A stretch of 64,000 nucleotides of DNA from Rhodococcus koreensis (GTDB taxonomy: Bacteria > Actinomycetota > Actinomycetes > Mycobacteriales > Mycobacteriaceae): NCBI RefSeq assembly GCF_900105905.1, contig NZ_FNSV01000005.1, positions 806,001-870,000 of the forward strand, written 5' to 3'. Position 1 is the stretch's first letter, and every line of letters starts with the position of its first letter. The notes beneath the pieces are model-generated. The model did no database searches and had not been told where the DNA came from. It was given only the letters and a program-made list of their open reading frames with translations. The translations under genes were made by a program, and so were the position numbers. Shown here piece by piece: positions 56,520-64,000 of the stretch.

Positions 56520-57310
56520 CGGCCCTCGAAGGTCGGGGTACGTCGGGTGGTGTAGGCGTCGAGCGCCTCGATCGAATCGGATGTGGTCATCGCCACCGCC
56601 TGGTGTGAGGCGATGAGATCGAGCGCCGACCGCAGATCGCCGGTATCGGATTGGCGTACCGCGTTCTTGATCATCTGGACGGCCACGGGTGGCTGCCGGG
56701 CGATCTGGGTGGCGAAGGCGTCGAGTCGGGTGTCGAATTCGTCGGCGGCGCAGACTTCGTCGACGAGGTTCCAGCCGAGGGCCTGTTCGGCGGCGATGAA
56801 CTCTCCGGTCCACAGCAGACGCAGCGCGCGGGGTCTGCCAATCAGCCGCGGGAGGTAGAAGCAGCCGCCGTCACCGGGTACCAGGCCGATGCGGATGTAC
56901 CCCTCGGAGAACCGGGCCGCCGCCGAGGCGATCCGGTAGTCACACATCAGGGCCATGTCCATCCCGGCGCCGACGGCGGGCCCGCTCACCCCGGCAATCA
57001 GTGGTTTGGTCAGGTCGTCGACCGCGCGGGCGACCTGGTGGACCGTGTCGGTCATCAGTTTCCGGTTGGTCAGCGGTGTGCGATCGATCTCGCCGATGTC
57101 GGCGAGATCGGCGCCGGCGCAGAAGGCCTCACCCGTGCCGCGGACCACGATCACCCGCACCCGCTCGTCCCGCTGGAACTCGCGCAGCGCCCGCGCCCAG
57201 TCCTCGAGCATGTCCACGGTGAAGGAATTCTTCTTCTCGGGCCGGTTGAGGGTGATGCGCCCGATGTGGTTGTCGATGGTGACGACGAGGTCACCTCCGG
57301 AGGAAGTCAT
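56516..57310 (-). CDS. Enoyl-CoA hydratase/isomerase-family protein
   Basis: The 264-residue crotonase has NRPEKKNSFTVDMLEDWARA, GTGEAFCAGADLADIGEID forming the first oxyanion NH, and AGVSGPAVGAGMDMALMCDY for the second. IGLVPGDGGCFYLPRLIG follows, where the catalytic Glu position is occupied by Asp-Gly-Gly and the usual second Glu is not clear. It hydrates or isomerises an enoyl-CoA. ATG 57310 follows GGAGGAAG and overlaps the CoA-transferase stop. Confidence 0.87.
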   Translation of the reverse strand: MTSSGGDLVVTIDNHIGRITLNRPEKKNSFTVDMLEDWARALREFQRDERVRVIVVRGTGEAFCAGADLADIGEIDRTPLTNRKLMTDTVHQVARAVDDLTKPLIAGVSGPAVGAGMDMALMCDYRIASAAARFSEGYIRIGLVPGDGGCFYLPRLIGRPRALRLLWTGEFIAAEQALGWNLVDEVCAADEFDTRLDAFATQIARQPPVAVQMIKNAVRQSDTGDLRSALDLIASHQAVAMTTSDSIEALDAYTTRRTPTFEGR

Positions 57311-58614
57311 GACAGTGCGTCTCCATTCACGGTGATATGCCCGGTGGGGGTCGGGGGCCGACCAACGGTGGTCATGCCCGGGCTCCGCTGCGATGGTCGG
57401 TCCAGGACCGACTCGGTGTGCTGCCCCTGCGCCGGGCAGTGCCGGCGCAGTTGGGCCGGTGTCTCGGAGTACCGGACCGGGTGCCCGATCAGCTGGTACG
57501 GCCCCTCGGTGGGGTGTTCGGCGAAGGTCAGCAGCCCGCCGTCCTGCGCGTAGCGGCTGGTCGCACTCTCGGCGAGGCTGTAGACCGGATGCGCCGGGAT
57601 GCTTGCGTCGTCGCACAGGCGCTGCCACTCGGCGATGCTGAACTGTGCTGTCAGGGAGCGCATTCTGGCGTACAGAGCATCGGAATTCGCGATGCGGCCG
57701 GCCATGGTAGTGAACCGGGGATCGGTTGCCGCTTCGGGGTCGCCGGCGAACTCGAAGAAGTCCCGCCAGTTCGCGTCGTTGTAGGGCAGAATGCACATCC
57801 ACCCGTCCGAGGCTCGGCAGGCTTTGCGTTCGCGGCTGAGCACCCGCCGGTAACCGAAATCGCTCTCGTGGGACGGATCGAGTGTTGCTCCGGCGAGATG
57901 CTCGACGAGGTTGAAGGCGATCATGGTGTCCGCCATCGGGATTTCGACGTGCTGTCCGCGTCCGGTGCGGTCCCGGTAGTGCAGGGCGGCGAGTACCGAT
58001 TGCACCATCATCAGCCCGCACACCTTGTCGGCGACCACCGAGGGGATGTAGTTCGGCTGTCCGGAGACTTGCTCGTTGAGCCACACCAGCCCGGTGGCCG
58101 CCTGGATGATGTCGTCGTAGGCGGCATTGTCCCGCATCGCCGAGTCGGAACGAAATCCTTGTGCGGTGGCGTACACCAGACGTGGATTGACTGCGGCCAC
58201 GTCCGCCCATCCCAGTGACAGTCGCGCGAGGGCACCGGGGCGAACATTGGTGATGAAGGCATCCGCGGTCTCGAGCAACGCGAGTAGCGAATCTCGATCG
58301 GATGCATCCTTGAGATCGAGTGTGACACTTCGCTTGTTGCGGTTGAGATTGAGGGTGGGGCCGCCCATCCCCGGATGGCGTTTCGGTTCGAACTGCCGGG
58401 TCGGATCCCCGCCGGGAGCCTCGACCTTGATCACATCCGCGCCGAGGTCGCCGAATTGCTGACCGGCGTAGGGGCCCATGATGACCGTGGCCAGTTCGAT
58501 CACGCGAAGTCCTTGCAGGGGACCGCCCTTCGCAACGGGATGGGTGGATGGTTCCCGCGGGCCGGGGGGAATGGATGTGCTCGATGCGATCGAACCGGTG
58601 TTGTCGTGCTTCAC
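57307..58614 (-). CDS. CaiB/BaiF-family CoA transferase
   Basis: The protein of about 435 residues has the family III CoA-transferase motifs LQGLRVIELATVIMGPYAGQ, FGDLGADVIKVEAPGGDPTR, NRNKRSVTLDLKD and VADKVCGLMMVQSVLAALHY. The conserved catalytic Asp lies in the DIIQA/YDDIIQAATGL region. It moves CoA between acids to activate the substrate. GTG 58614 (VKHDNTGS) is preferred to a TTG start at 58650. It leads an operon with a hydratase and two acyl-CoA dehydrogenases, divergent from a LysR gene. Confidence 0.87.
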   Translation of the reverse strand: MKHDNTGSIASSTSIPPGPREPSTHPVAKGGPLQGLRVIELATVIMGPYAGQQFGDLGADVIKVEAPGGDPTRQFEPKRHPGMGGPTLNLNRNKRSVTLDLKDASDRDSLLALLETADAFITNVRPGALARLSLGWADVAAVNPRLVYATAQGFRSDSAMRDNAAYDDIIQAATGLVWLNEQVSGQPNYIPSVVADKVCGLMMVQSVLAALHYRDRTGRGQHVEIPMADTMIAFNLVEHLAGATLDPSHESDFGYRRVLSRERKACRASDGWMCILPYNDANWRDFFEFAGDPEAATDPRFTTMAGRIANSDALYARMRSLTAQFSIAEWQRLCDDASIPAHPVYSLAESATSRYAQDGGLLTFAEHPTEGPYQLIGHPVRYSETPAQLRRHCPAQGQHTESVLDRPSQRSPGMTTVGRPPTPTGHITVNGDALS

Positions 58615-58644
58615 CCCATAATGAAAGCCCCGATGACGATCTAT

Positions 58645-58675
58645 ATCCAATACTAATTATGGCACCATTAATATT
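58645..58675. promoter_or_regulatory. AT-rich divergent promoter of the CoA-transferase operon and LysR gene
   Basis: The gap has two similar AT-rich blocks, TACTAATTATGG and TTAATATTATGG (running into the LysR start), in an otherwise GC-rich region. LysR-type regulators bind such T-N11-A sites between themselves and a divergent target. Confidence 0.5.
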
Positions 58676-59572
58676 ATGGACGATATGGATTTTTCGCGGC
58701 GGCTGCTCGAGCAGTTCGTCGTGGTCGCCGAAGAGCGGCACTTCACCCGCGCTGCCGAGCGACTGTCCATGAGTCAGCCGCCCCTCACTCAGGCGATCAA
58801 ACGCCTAGAGAAGGCCATCGGGGTGCCGCTGCTGGAACGAAGCACCCGCCAGGTGCAACTCACCCCCGCCGGGAAGGCGTTCGCTCTCGATGCACGGCAC
58901 CTCCTGGACGCGCAGAGTTCCGCGGCCGAACGTGCCAGACGGATCGCGCAAGGTGCGGAGGGAACGTTACGCCTCGGATTCGTCAGCGGCGCCTCCTACG
59001 TCTCGGTCCCCCGTCTGATCGGCATGGTGCACGACAACCTGCCGGGACTGCGCATCCACCTCTATCAACGCACCTCCGCCGAACTCGCCGACATGGTGCG
59101 CAGCCGGCGGCTGGACGTCGCCATGGTGCGAGCTCCACTGGCCGACCCGGACCACCTCGATATCCGTCTCCTGCACGACGAACCCCTGGTGTGCGCTCTG
59201 CCCGCCGGGCACGATCTCGCCTCTCGGGACGACATCGTCCTGGCCGACTTGCGGCACCAGCATTTCGCGCTGCCATCCGCGACCGCGTTGCCCGGGCTCA
59301 GTCAGTTGATTTACGCGGGGTGCCGCGCCGGGGGTTTCGAACCCCGGGACGGCGGGCGAGCGGACAGCCTGATGGGGATGCTCGGTTTGGTCGCGTCCGC
59401 CGACTGCGTGTGTCTGGTCCCACGGGAGATCCGTGACGGGACCGTTCCGGGGGTCGCCTACCGGCCTCTTGCCGCCGACGCCCCCCGCCTGCAGACACTG
59501 GTCATCTCCAATGCGGCGCGCGATGACGCCCTGGTCGACCGCGTGATGGCGCTCGTCGGGCGCTCCGCGTAG
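58676..59572 (+). CDS. LysR-family transcriptional regulator
   Basis: The 298-residue protein has the HTH (LEQFVVVAEERHFTRAAERL, then MSQPPLTQAIKRLEKAIG) and an effector domain: LRLGFVSGASYVSVPRLIG, RRLDVAMVRAPLAD and LVCALPAGHDLASRDDI. It is divergent from the CaiB/hydratase/dehydrogenase operon and is probably its regulator. A second ATG at 58685 is possible. Confidence 0.9.
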   Translation: MDDMDFSRRLLEQFVVVAEERHFTRAAERLSMSQPPLTQAIKRLEKAIGVPLLERSTRQVQLTPAGKAFALDARHLLDAQSSAAERARRIAQGAEGTLRLGFVSGASYVSVPRLIGMVHDNLPGLRIHLYQRTSAELADMVRSRRLDVAMVRAPLADPDHLDIRLLHDEPLVCALPAGHDLASRDDIVLADLRHQHFALPSATALPGLSQLIYAGCRAGGFEPRDGGRADSLMGMLGLVASADCVCLVPREIRDGTVPGVAYRPLAADAPRLQTLVISNAARDDALVDRVMALVGRSA

Positions 59573-59602
59573 GTGGTGTCGATGGCCCTGGAGGGTGCGT
59601 CG

Positions 59603-60343
59603 TCAGCCTGCCAAGGGTTCGGCGGCGGGGGCGTTGATCGCGTCATAGAACTGCAGTGCGCTCGCAACGGCGACGGGCCCACCCACGATGACGGTTCCGG
59701 CGACCGCTCCGATCGCCCCTGCCGCGGCTCCGGTGACCAGGCATCCGCCGAGGAAACCGGGGACCGCGAGTATGCCGATTGTCGGGACGGCGACCGCGGA
59801 TCCGACGAGGGCTCCTCCGGCAATGCATCCGACCCCGGCACCGATCGCCGTGCCGATCAGGCTGCCCATCCCGACGCCGAGCGCAACTTCGGTGCCGAAG
59901 TTGATGATGGCAGCGCTGAATTCCGGTGACCGCACGTCCAATGCGGTGGGCTGCAGCGGGAGTGCTGCATCCTTCAGCGTTGTGGCAGTCGAGGATTCAG
60001 TGCTGGGGGCGAGGGTGGCGCTCCTGCCGTCGATCTTGGCGGCGATCGGCCATTCTTTCCCGTCCCGGGCGTAGGTCAGCGGGAAGCCGGCTACCAGATT
60101 CCCGGCGGCATCGAGTACCTGGAACTGGTTGCCCTGGGTGGTCAGTGAGCCGGCGTCGGTGGTCAGGACGACGGACTTGTCGACGATGCTCGCGGTGTAG
60201 TGGATACCGGGAAGGATCTCCGTTTCCAGGGCTGACGCATGGTGGGGGTCGGCCTGTTCCGGGGCGGCACTGGCGGTGCTGGTGGTGGCGACCGCTGCCG
60301 TAACGGCGAAGGCGGTCACCGCAATGAGGCGGGTGATCATCAT
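59603..60343 (-). CDS. Secreted protein with glycine-zipper C-terminal region
   Basis: The 246-residue protein has a signal peptide (MMITRLIAVTAFAVTAAVAT, then TSTASAAPE). A beta-rich middle includes SIVDKSVVLTTDAGSLTTQG. The C-terminal 90 residues are hydrophobic with many small residues (LGVGMGSLIGTAIGAGVGCI, AGGALVGSAVAVPTIG). Such glycine-zipper helices insert into or associate with membranes. It looks like the secreted proteins of unknown function common in mycolic-acid bacteria. Confidence 0.78.
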   Translation of the reverse strand: MMITRLIAVTAFAVTAAVATTSTASAAPEQADPHHASALETEILPGIHYTASIVDKSVVLTTDAGSLTTQGNQFQVLDAAGNLVAGFPLTYARDGKEWPIAAKIDGRSATLAPSTESSTATTLKDAALPLQPTALDVRSPEFSAAIINFGTEVALGVGMGSLIGTAIGAGVGCIAGGALVGSAVAVPTIGILAVPGFLGGCLVTGAAAGAIGAVAGTVIVGGPVAVASALQFYDAINAPAAEPLAG

Positions 60344-60436
60344 TGGGTCTCCATAGTGAAGGGGTGGGAGTGGGCGTTCGGGGTGTGAGCTGCAGGGGGG
60401 TGCTGCCGCCGCGAACGTGGGGGCGCGGCGGCGCGT

Positions 60437-60475
60437 ACAGCAACGGCGCCCTGAGGGGTCCCCGGGCGCCGCTGT
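60437..60475 (-). terminator. Hairpin after the NTF2-like gene
   Basis: GGCGCCC (60445-60451) pairs with GGGCGCC (60464-60470), extended by ACAGC/GCTGT outside. It lies just downstream of the NTF2-like gene stop on the minus strand. Confidence 0.6.
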
Positions 60476-60488
60476 GTTTGCGTTTTGA

Positions 60489-60908
60489 TCAGTTGTCGAA
60501 GACTCCGAGCTGACGGAGCAGCGTCCCGGAGTCCCAGTACGAGCGCTCTTCGAGCAACTGTCCGGCGGGGTTGCATTTGAGCAGGTTGACGCCGCGCACC
60601 TCGATGCGGTTGCCGGTCGGTGCGATTCCGTCGAGGTGCCCGGTATGGACCCCGGTCACGGTCCATTCGACGGTGGCCGTCACACCGTCGTCGGCGACGA
60701 CGGAACTGTGGAACTCCATCGAGGAGAAGGCGTTCGTGAAGGCGCTCATCGCTTCGGCGATCGCAGCTCGGCCGGTGGCCGGGCCGGGTGAGGTCATGTC
60801 TTGCAGGACACCGTCTTCCGCGAAATGGGCGGCGATAGCCTCGTGGGGCTGCTCGGCCGCCCATGCCTTGTCCATGTCCTTGACGAAGTTGTGCAAGCCG
60901 GTGCGCAC
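60489..60908 (-). CDS. NTF2-like/SnoaL-fold protein
   Basis: The 139-residue protein has HEAIAAHFAEDGVLQDMTSP, FTNAFSSMEFHSSVVADDGV, ATVEWTVTGVHTG and IEVRGVNLLKCN. This is the SnoaL/polyketide-cyclase pattern. GTG 60908 is chosen after AAGGGA. It lies between a secreted protein and an amine oxidase on the same strand and is the fourth protein of this fold in the window. Confidence 0.8.
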   Translation of the reverse strand: MRTGLHNFVKDMDKAWAAEQPHEAIAAHFAEDGVLQDMTSPGPATGRAAIAEAMSAFTNAFSSMEFHSSVVADDGVTATVEWTVTGVHTGHLDGIAPTGNRIEVRGVNLLKCNPAGQLLEERSYWDSGTLLRQLGVFDN

Positions 60909-61010
60909 GGGGATTCCCTTCTGTGCCCCCGGGTGGGCCGTGTTCACGCACAGCACACCCGGGGAAAATGGTGGTCGAGTGTGGGGTTTCTGGAGGTTCG
61001 GGTCGGGCTC

Positions 61011-62315
61011 TCAGGCCCGCTGGGCGGCCTTCTGATCACGGACCACGTTCCGGGCGGCGAGGGCGCCGCTTTCGAGAGCACCCTCGATCCACCCGACGAA
61101 CGAGGGTGCGATGTCGCTGCCGGCGAAGTAGACGTGGCCGTGCGGCTTCTGGATGTCCGGGACTGCCGATGACAGCTGTCCGGGACGCATCATCATCCAG
61201 GTTCCCTGCGAGAATTCGTCGTCTGCCCAGTCGTGCCCGTCGGTGTCCACGACCTCGAGGTCGGGCACGTATGCGCGCAACGCGTCCTGGACTGCGTCCT
61301 TGTCATCGGGGTCGATCGCTGTGGCGTCGGGACAGAAGCACACGATCAAGGTGTCGCCGTCGAGACGGTATTCCGTCATGGCGATGGTGATGGGGTTGGC
61401 CCCGAGCGGGGCGTAGGCGGTGAACGCTTCGATCTCGCCCTTGGCGCGGACCCACATCTTGCGGTTGCGCATCGGATGGCCCTCGTCGGCGAGGCGTTGG
61501 GTGCCCTCGCTCAACGCGGGCGAGAACTCGATCGTGTTGAGGGCGTTGACCGGGACGGTCACGATGACGGATTTGGCGCGGATCGTCTCCCCCGCCCGGG
61601 TGGTGACGAGCACTCCGTCGCCGTCGTTCGCGATGGCCGACACCGGAGTCGACAGCCGGATATCGGCGGAGGATTCGGCGGCAATCGCTTCGATCAGGCT
61701 TTTGGTTCCGGTCGCGATGCGCCAGTAGGCACCCGATTCCCAGAGCGCGCGCCAGTCTCCGAAATACAGTGCGGCCCAACGGAGAACTTGCGATACCGCC
61801 TGCTGGTCGGGTGCGGCCACCGTGTAGGAGAGGATGCCGTCGAGCATGTCGCGTTCGTCCGGGTCGAGATCGAGTCGCTTCATCCGGTCGGTGAAGGTCT
61901 CCAGATCGATCTCCCCGATGTCCGTGGTGTGGACGTCGTGGGGGTACGGGAAATGCTCGCGGGCGTCCTCGACGAACCGCTCCATGCCCGGGCCGGCGAG
62001 GGCGTCGAATTCCGCCTCGGTGCCCGAGTGCAGGGCGCCGTCGGCCAGCCAGTGGACGCGGTCGATCGGCACGGGTGTCGACAGTTCGAGACCGTGGCGC
62101 TGCATCTCTCGCCACAGGTTCGGCTGTGTCCAGTGCACGTAGGCGCCGCCGAGTTCCACCGCCCGCCCGATCTTGTCATCGGTGTAGGTGCGACCACCGA
62201 TGCGATCGCGTCCCTCGAGAACGACGACCGACTTCCCCTCCGCGGTCAGGTCCCGGGCGGCGGTGATGCCGGCGAATCCGGCCCCCACGACAACTACGTC
62301 AAATACTTCGTTCAT
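61011..62315 (-). CDS. Flavin monoamine oxidase-family protein
   Basis: The 434-residue protein has the FAD motif VVVVGAGFAGITAARDL, then VLEGRDRIGGRTYTDDK, GRAVELGGAYVHWTQPN, a central substrate domain and the C-terminal FAD signature HVYFAGSDIAPSFVGWIEGA. It resembles bacterial amine oxidases that act on cyclic or aryl-alkyl amines. The cysteine that binds FAD covalently in human MAO is not visible; Ala-Pro-Ser-Phe-Val-Gly occupies the site. ATG 62315 is used. Products would be an aldehyde or ketone, ammonia and peroxide. Confidence 0.88.
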   Translation of the reverse strand: MNEVFDVVVVGAGFAGITAARDLTAEGKSVVVLEGRDRIGGRTYTDDKIGRAVELGGAYVHWTQPNLWREMQRHGLELSTPVPIDRVHWLADGALHSGTEAEFDALAGPGMERFVEDAREHFPYPHDVHTTDIGEIDLETFTDRMKRLDLDPDERDMLDGILSYTVAAPDQQAVSQVLRWAALYFGDWRALWESGAYWRIATGTKSLIEAIAAESSADIRLSTPVSAIANDGDGVLVTTRAGETIRAKSVIVTVPVNALNTIEFSPALSEGTQRLADEGHPMRNRKMWVRAKGEIEAFTAYAPLGANPITIAMTEYRLDGDTLIVCFCPDATAIDPDDKDAVQDALRAYVPDLEVVDTDGHDWADDEFSQGTWMMMRPGQLSSAVPDIQKPHGHVYFAGSDIAPSFVGWIEGALESGALAARNVVRDQKAAQRA

Positions 62316-62354
62316 CGACACTCTCTCCTTCATCAACTATGAGCGCGATCACAA

Positions 62355-62396
62355 TCTAACATCACATAACCTCATATACTAGAGGTTGTAGTGTTA
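62355..62396 (-). promoter_or_regulatory. Operator-like region of the amine oxidase gene
   Basis: TCTAACAT (62355-62362) and GTGTTA (62391-62396) are inverted half-sites like those at the P450 and permease genes. Between them AACCTC (62368-62373) and GAGGTT (62382-62387) form a second perfect inverted repeat. The region is AT-rich and 40-80 bases upstream of the start codon. Confidence 0.6.
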
Positions 62397-62600
62397 ATTC
62401 TTTGAGGTCGTGCTTTCTGCGCTCCGGTGGGCTTCGGAGGTAGCGCGCCGGTGTTCCGCGGCATCGCACACCTGCTCCCCGTCGGGCCGGCGCGCTGGCG
62501 TAGTCGTCATCGTCGACGAAGTCTTTGTGCCGATGGATATTTCGCGTCGGCGTCATGCGTTGCACCCCGCGTTTCTGTAGTGAAGATGCCGAAAGGGCCA

Positions 62601-62665
62601 CCGAACGCGCCCGTTCCCCGCGCCCCTCGTTTGACAGGGGTGGGCGCGGGGAAGAGACCGTTCGG
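62601..62665. terminator. Strong hairpin terminator
   Basis: TTCCCCGCGCCC (62614-62625) pairs with GGGCGCGGGGAA (62642-62653), and CCGAACG/CGTTCGG pair outside. It follows the alanine dehydrogenase remnant on the minus strand. The 300 bases between amine oxidase promoter and this remnant hold no other supported gene. Confidence 0.75.
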
Positions 62666-62708
62666 CGGCCCGTGGCCAGCCTTCGGATGTGGGAGAGGTG
62701 CGGATTGG

Positions 62709-63585
62709 TCAGACGGTGACGAGGTGAGCCGACTCGAGTCCGTGCGCGTGCGCGACGGGGGCGTAGGTCACCTGCCCGGCGTGGGTGTTCAGGCCCCGGG
62801 CCAGCGACTGATCGTCGTTCAGAGCCTGCTCCCAGCCCTTGTTCGCCAGGGCGAGGGCGTAGGGCAGCGTGACGTTGGTCAGGGCGTAGGTGGAGGTATG
62901 GGGCACGGCGCCGGGCGTTCGCCACGCAGTAGAGGATCGCTGGCCACCGCCGCATAGGAATTGGTGTCCACATTTCGGGGGAAGCCCCGACCACGTCCAC
63001 CTATTGATCCACTACCCACCTACCGTGCAACTCTCCACCCTGGTCAACAGCCTCAAGGGCGTCTCCGCTCGATACCTGCGCCAAGAGTTCCCCGACCACA
63101 TCCAGAAATACCTGTGGGGCAATCACTTCTGGTCACCGTCCTACTTCGCCGCCTCCGCAGGCGGAGCCCCACTCGCCATCGTCGCCGAGTACATCACCAA
63201 CCAACAACGACCCGAACCCACACAAGAAGCGACCCCGCTACGCGCGATCGCGCAGTACAGAATCAGCTTCCTCCCGGCCCTGAAGGGCCAGGCTTCCTCT
63301 GATTAATCCGGTGAACAGGACCTGTCCCTCGCGCATCCGGTGATACTCGGGTGCGATAGGTTCTTTGACCTTCAGGATCAGGTCACCGCTGGCCCACACA
63401 TCGTCGGCCGAGGAGAGGATCTGCGCGCCGGCGGCGAGGTAGTCCTCGTCCGGGATCGACGATCCGACCCCGGCCGACTCCTCGACGAACACCTCGTGCC
63501 CGTGTGACACGAGTTCATGCACACCTGCCGGAGTGATAGCGACTCGGTACTCGTGGTTCTTGATTTCCTTGGGAATGCTGATCTC
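62709..63585 (-). pseudogene. ald: Alanine dehydrogenase gene, disrupted
   Basis: The 5' part (63585-63310) encodes SIPKEIKNHEYRVAITPAGV and EVFVEESAGVGSSIPDEDYL up to REGQVLFT. The 3' part (about 62950-62709) encodes YCVAN, then [19 protein letters not shown] and [20 protein letters not shown]. The middle of the gene, including the NAD-binding domain, is replaced by an IS200/IS605 transposase remnant. Two bases are missing after YCVAN where the family has MPGAVP, shifting the frame. No usable start codon precedes the N-terminus. Alanine dehydrogenase converts alanine to pyruvate and ammonia; this copy cannot. Confidence 0.85.
62977..63306 (+). mobile_element. IS200/IS605-family tnpA remnant
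   Basis: The frame encodes the C-terminal two thirds of a Y1 HUH transposase. The HUH motif is in [11 protein letters not shown], then LSTLVNSLKGVSARYLRQEF, LWGNHFWSPSYFAAS, and the catalytic Tyr is in AIVAEYITNQQ. The N-terminal part and left end are missing. The right side carries the hairpin GGCCC-TGAA-GGGCC (63274-63287), as expected for a right end of this family, and alanine dehydrogenase sequence resumes near 63310. It interrupts that gene. Confidence 0.82.
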
Positions 63586-63648
63586 ACAAGACCCTCACTT
63601 CGATCTTTTGTTGGTTTGTCGAGACGGGTGGGGTTTCTCCGACCGTGG

Positions 63649-63665
63649 CCCACACACGGTGTGGG
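63649..63665 (-). terminator. Short palindrome downstream of the last gene
   Basis: CCCACAC (63649-63655) and GTGTGGG (63659-63665) form a perfect repeat with a three-base loop. It lies 25 bases after the stop codon of the reductase-like gene on the minus strand. The loop is short, so a protein site is also possible. Confidence 0.35.
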
Positions 63666-63689
63666 GACCGCGTGGCGGCGGGCGAGGGC

Positions 63690-64000
63690 TCAGCCCACGG
63701 CCTCGAGAAGAGCTTTGTGCCGCAACCGTTGCGCGGGCGTGCCGCCGGCGATGACGACCCCGGTCATCGTGGACTCTCGAAAGTAGCCCACCACGACACC
63801 GTCCGATGCCCACCCGGGGGCGAAGCCGCCCTCCAGGACCTCGATACGGTCTGCGTGGTCGGTGCGCCCGAAACCCTGGATCCTGACGTCGAATTGGTCG
63901 CTCCAGAAGGCCGGCAGCGGCGCAAACGGTGCCGGAGCCTCGGCGCCGCTGTCGGCGGGGCTCAGCCCGCGGAGCAAGGTGGTGGCGGCGCGCTGCGCGG
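63690..64000 (-). CDS. Ferredoxin reductase-like FAD-dependent oxidoreductase, C-terminal part
   Basis: The frame is open to the window edge, so only the C-terminal 100 or so residues are present. LPAFWSDQFDVRIQGFGRTD is the conserved start of the C-terminal domain of ferredoxin reductases of the BphA4/rhodocoxin reductase type, and TLLRGLSP precedes it. GVVVGYFRESTMTGVVIAGG fits the end of this domain. It would deliver electrons to an oxygenase, perhaps the P450 of this region. The start and both nucleotide-binding motifs lie beyond the window. Confidence 0.8.
   Translation of the reverse strand, partial: AQRAATTLLRGLSPADSGAEAPAPFAPLPAFWSDQFDVRIQGFGRTDHADRIEVLEGGFAPGWASDGVVVGYFRESTMTGVVIAGGTPAQRLRHKALLEAVG

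Overview
The window is high-GC actinobacterial DNA, and the gene content points to Rhodococcus or a close relative. The indicators are a mycolic-acid cyclopropane-synthase-type fragment, a rhodocoxin-type ferredoxin and reductase, many FadR/LysR/Lrp/AraC-controlled catabolic operons, paired acyl-CoA dehydrogenases, CaiB-type CoA transferase, actinobacterial small DUF3263-like proteins, and frequent GTGA/ATGA start-stop overlaps. The mix of catabolic operons, decayed genes, conjugation remnants and three kinds of insertion sequence suggests a large plasmid or a mobile accessory part of a chromosome. Identification is from sequence reading only.

Layout. 1-3.5 kb: a partial PNPOx-family gene, two methyltransferase gene fragments fused by deletion, a cupredoxin lipoprotein, an intact methyltransferase and a membrane-protein remnant. 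3.5-5.9 kb: a PIN toxin/excisionase-type antitoxin pair with a palindromic operator, and a conserved cysteine-rich protein. 5.9-14.4 kb: the wreck of a conjugative element. A truncated FtsK/TraB-like gene faces away from a TrbC-like / small membrane protein / truncated VirB4-like set. Both sets carry the same DnaA-box-containing upstream element, and an IS701-family element sits between them. An SNF2-type helicase and a tRNA-Gly(CCC) follow. 14.7-15.7 kb: a LuxR-family pseudogene.

16-22 kb: an aromatic-acid-type MFS transporter, a GntR C-terminal (FCD) domain without its DNA-binding half, a ferredoxin/ferredoxin-reductase pair without an oxygenase, an NTF2-like protein and a HisC/Pat-type aminotransferase. 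22.3-27.6 kb: an operon of an MHS transporter and two M20 amidohydrolases, divergent from a two-domain Lrp/AsnC regulator. 28.2-32.9 kb: 2-oxoacid dehydrogenase E1 and E2 (the E2 lacks a visible subunit-binding domain), a small DUF3263-like protein and a divergent Lrp regulator. A decayed copy of the E1 promoter and start lies at 22.0-22.36 kb. 33.2-35.0 kb: an acetolactate synthase gene interrupted by one in-frame TGA.

35.2-46.6 kb: a dense aromatic-catabolism-like cluster with FAH-family hydrolase, AraC regulator, VOC extradiol-type dioxygenase, flavin reductase, flavin monooxygenase, alpha/beta hydrolase, HIT protein, a second DUF3263-like protein, two NTF2-like proteins, LysR, two amidohydrolases and a DoxX protein. 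It has the parts for hydroxylation, ring cleavage, hydrolysis and decarboxylation of an unidentified ring compound.

47-49 kb: an intact IS630-family element with a -1 frameshift site and a transposase remnant. 49-62.3 kb: an acyl-CoA dehydrogenase, APC permease, P450 with divergent FadR-type regulator, a LysR-controlled CaiB/enoyl-CoA hydratase/two-subunit acyl-CoA dehydrogenase operon, a secreted glycine-rich protein, an NTF2-like protein and a flavin amine oxidase. Shared TAACA/TGTTA boxes suggest that the permease, P450 and amine oxidase may be one regulon. 62.7-63.6 kb: an alanine dehydrogenase gene broken by an IS200/IS605 tnpA remnant. The window ends inside a ferredoxin-reductase-like gene.
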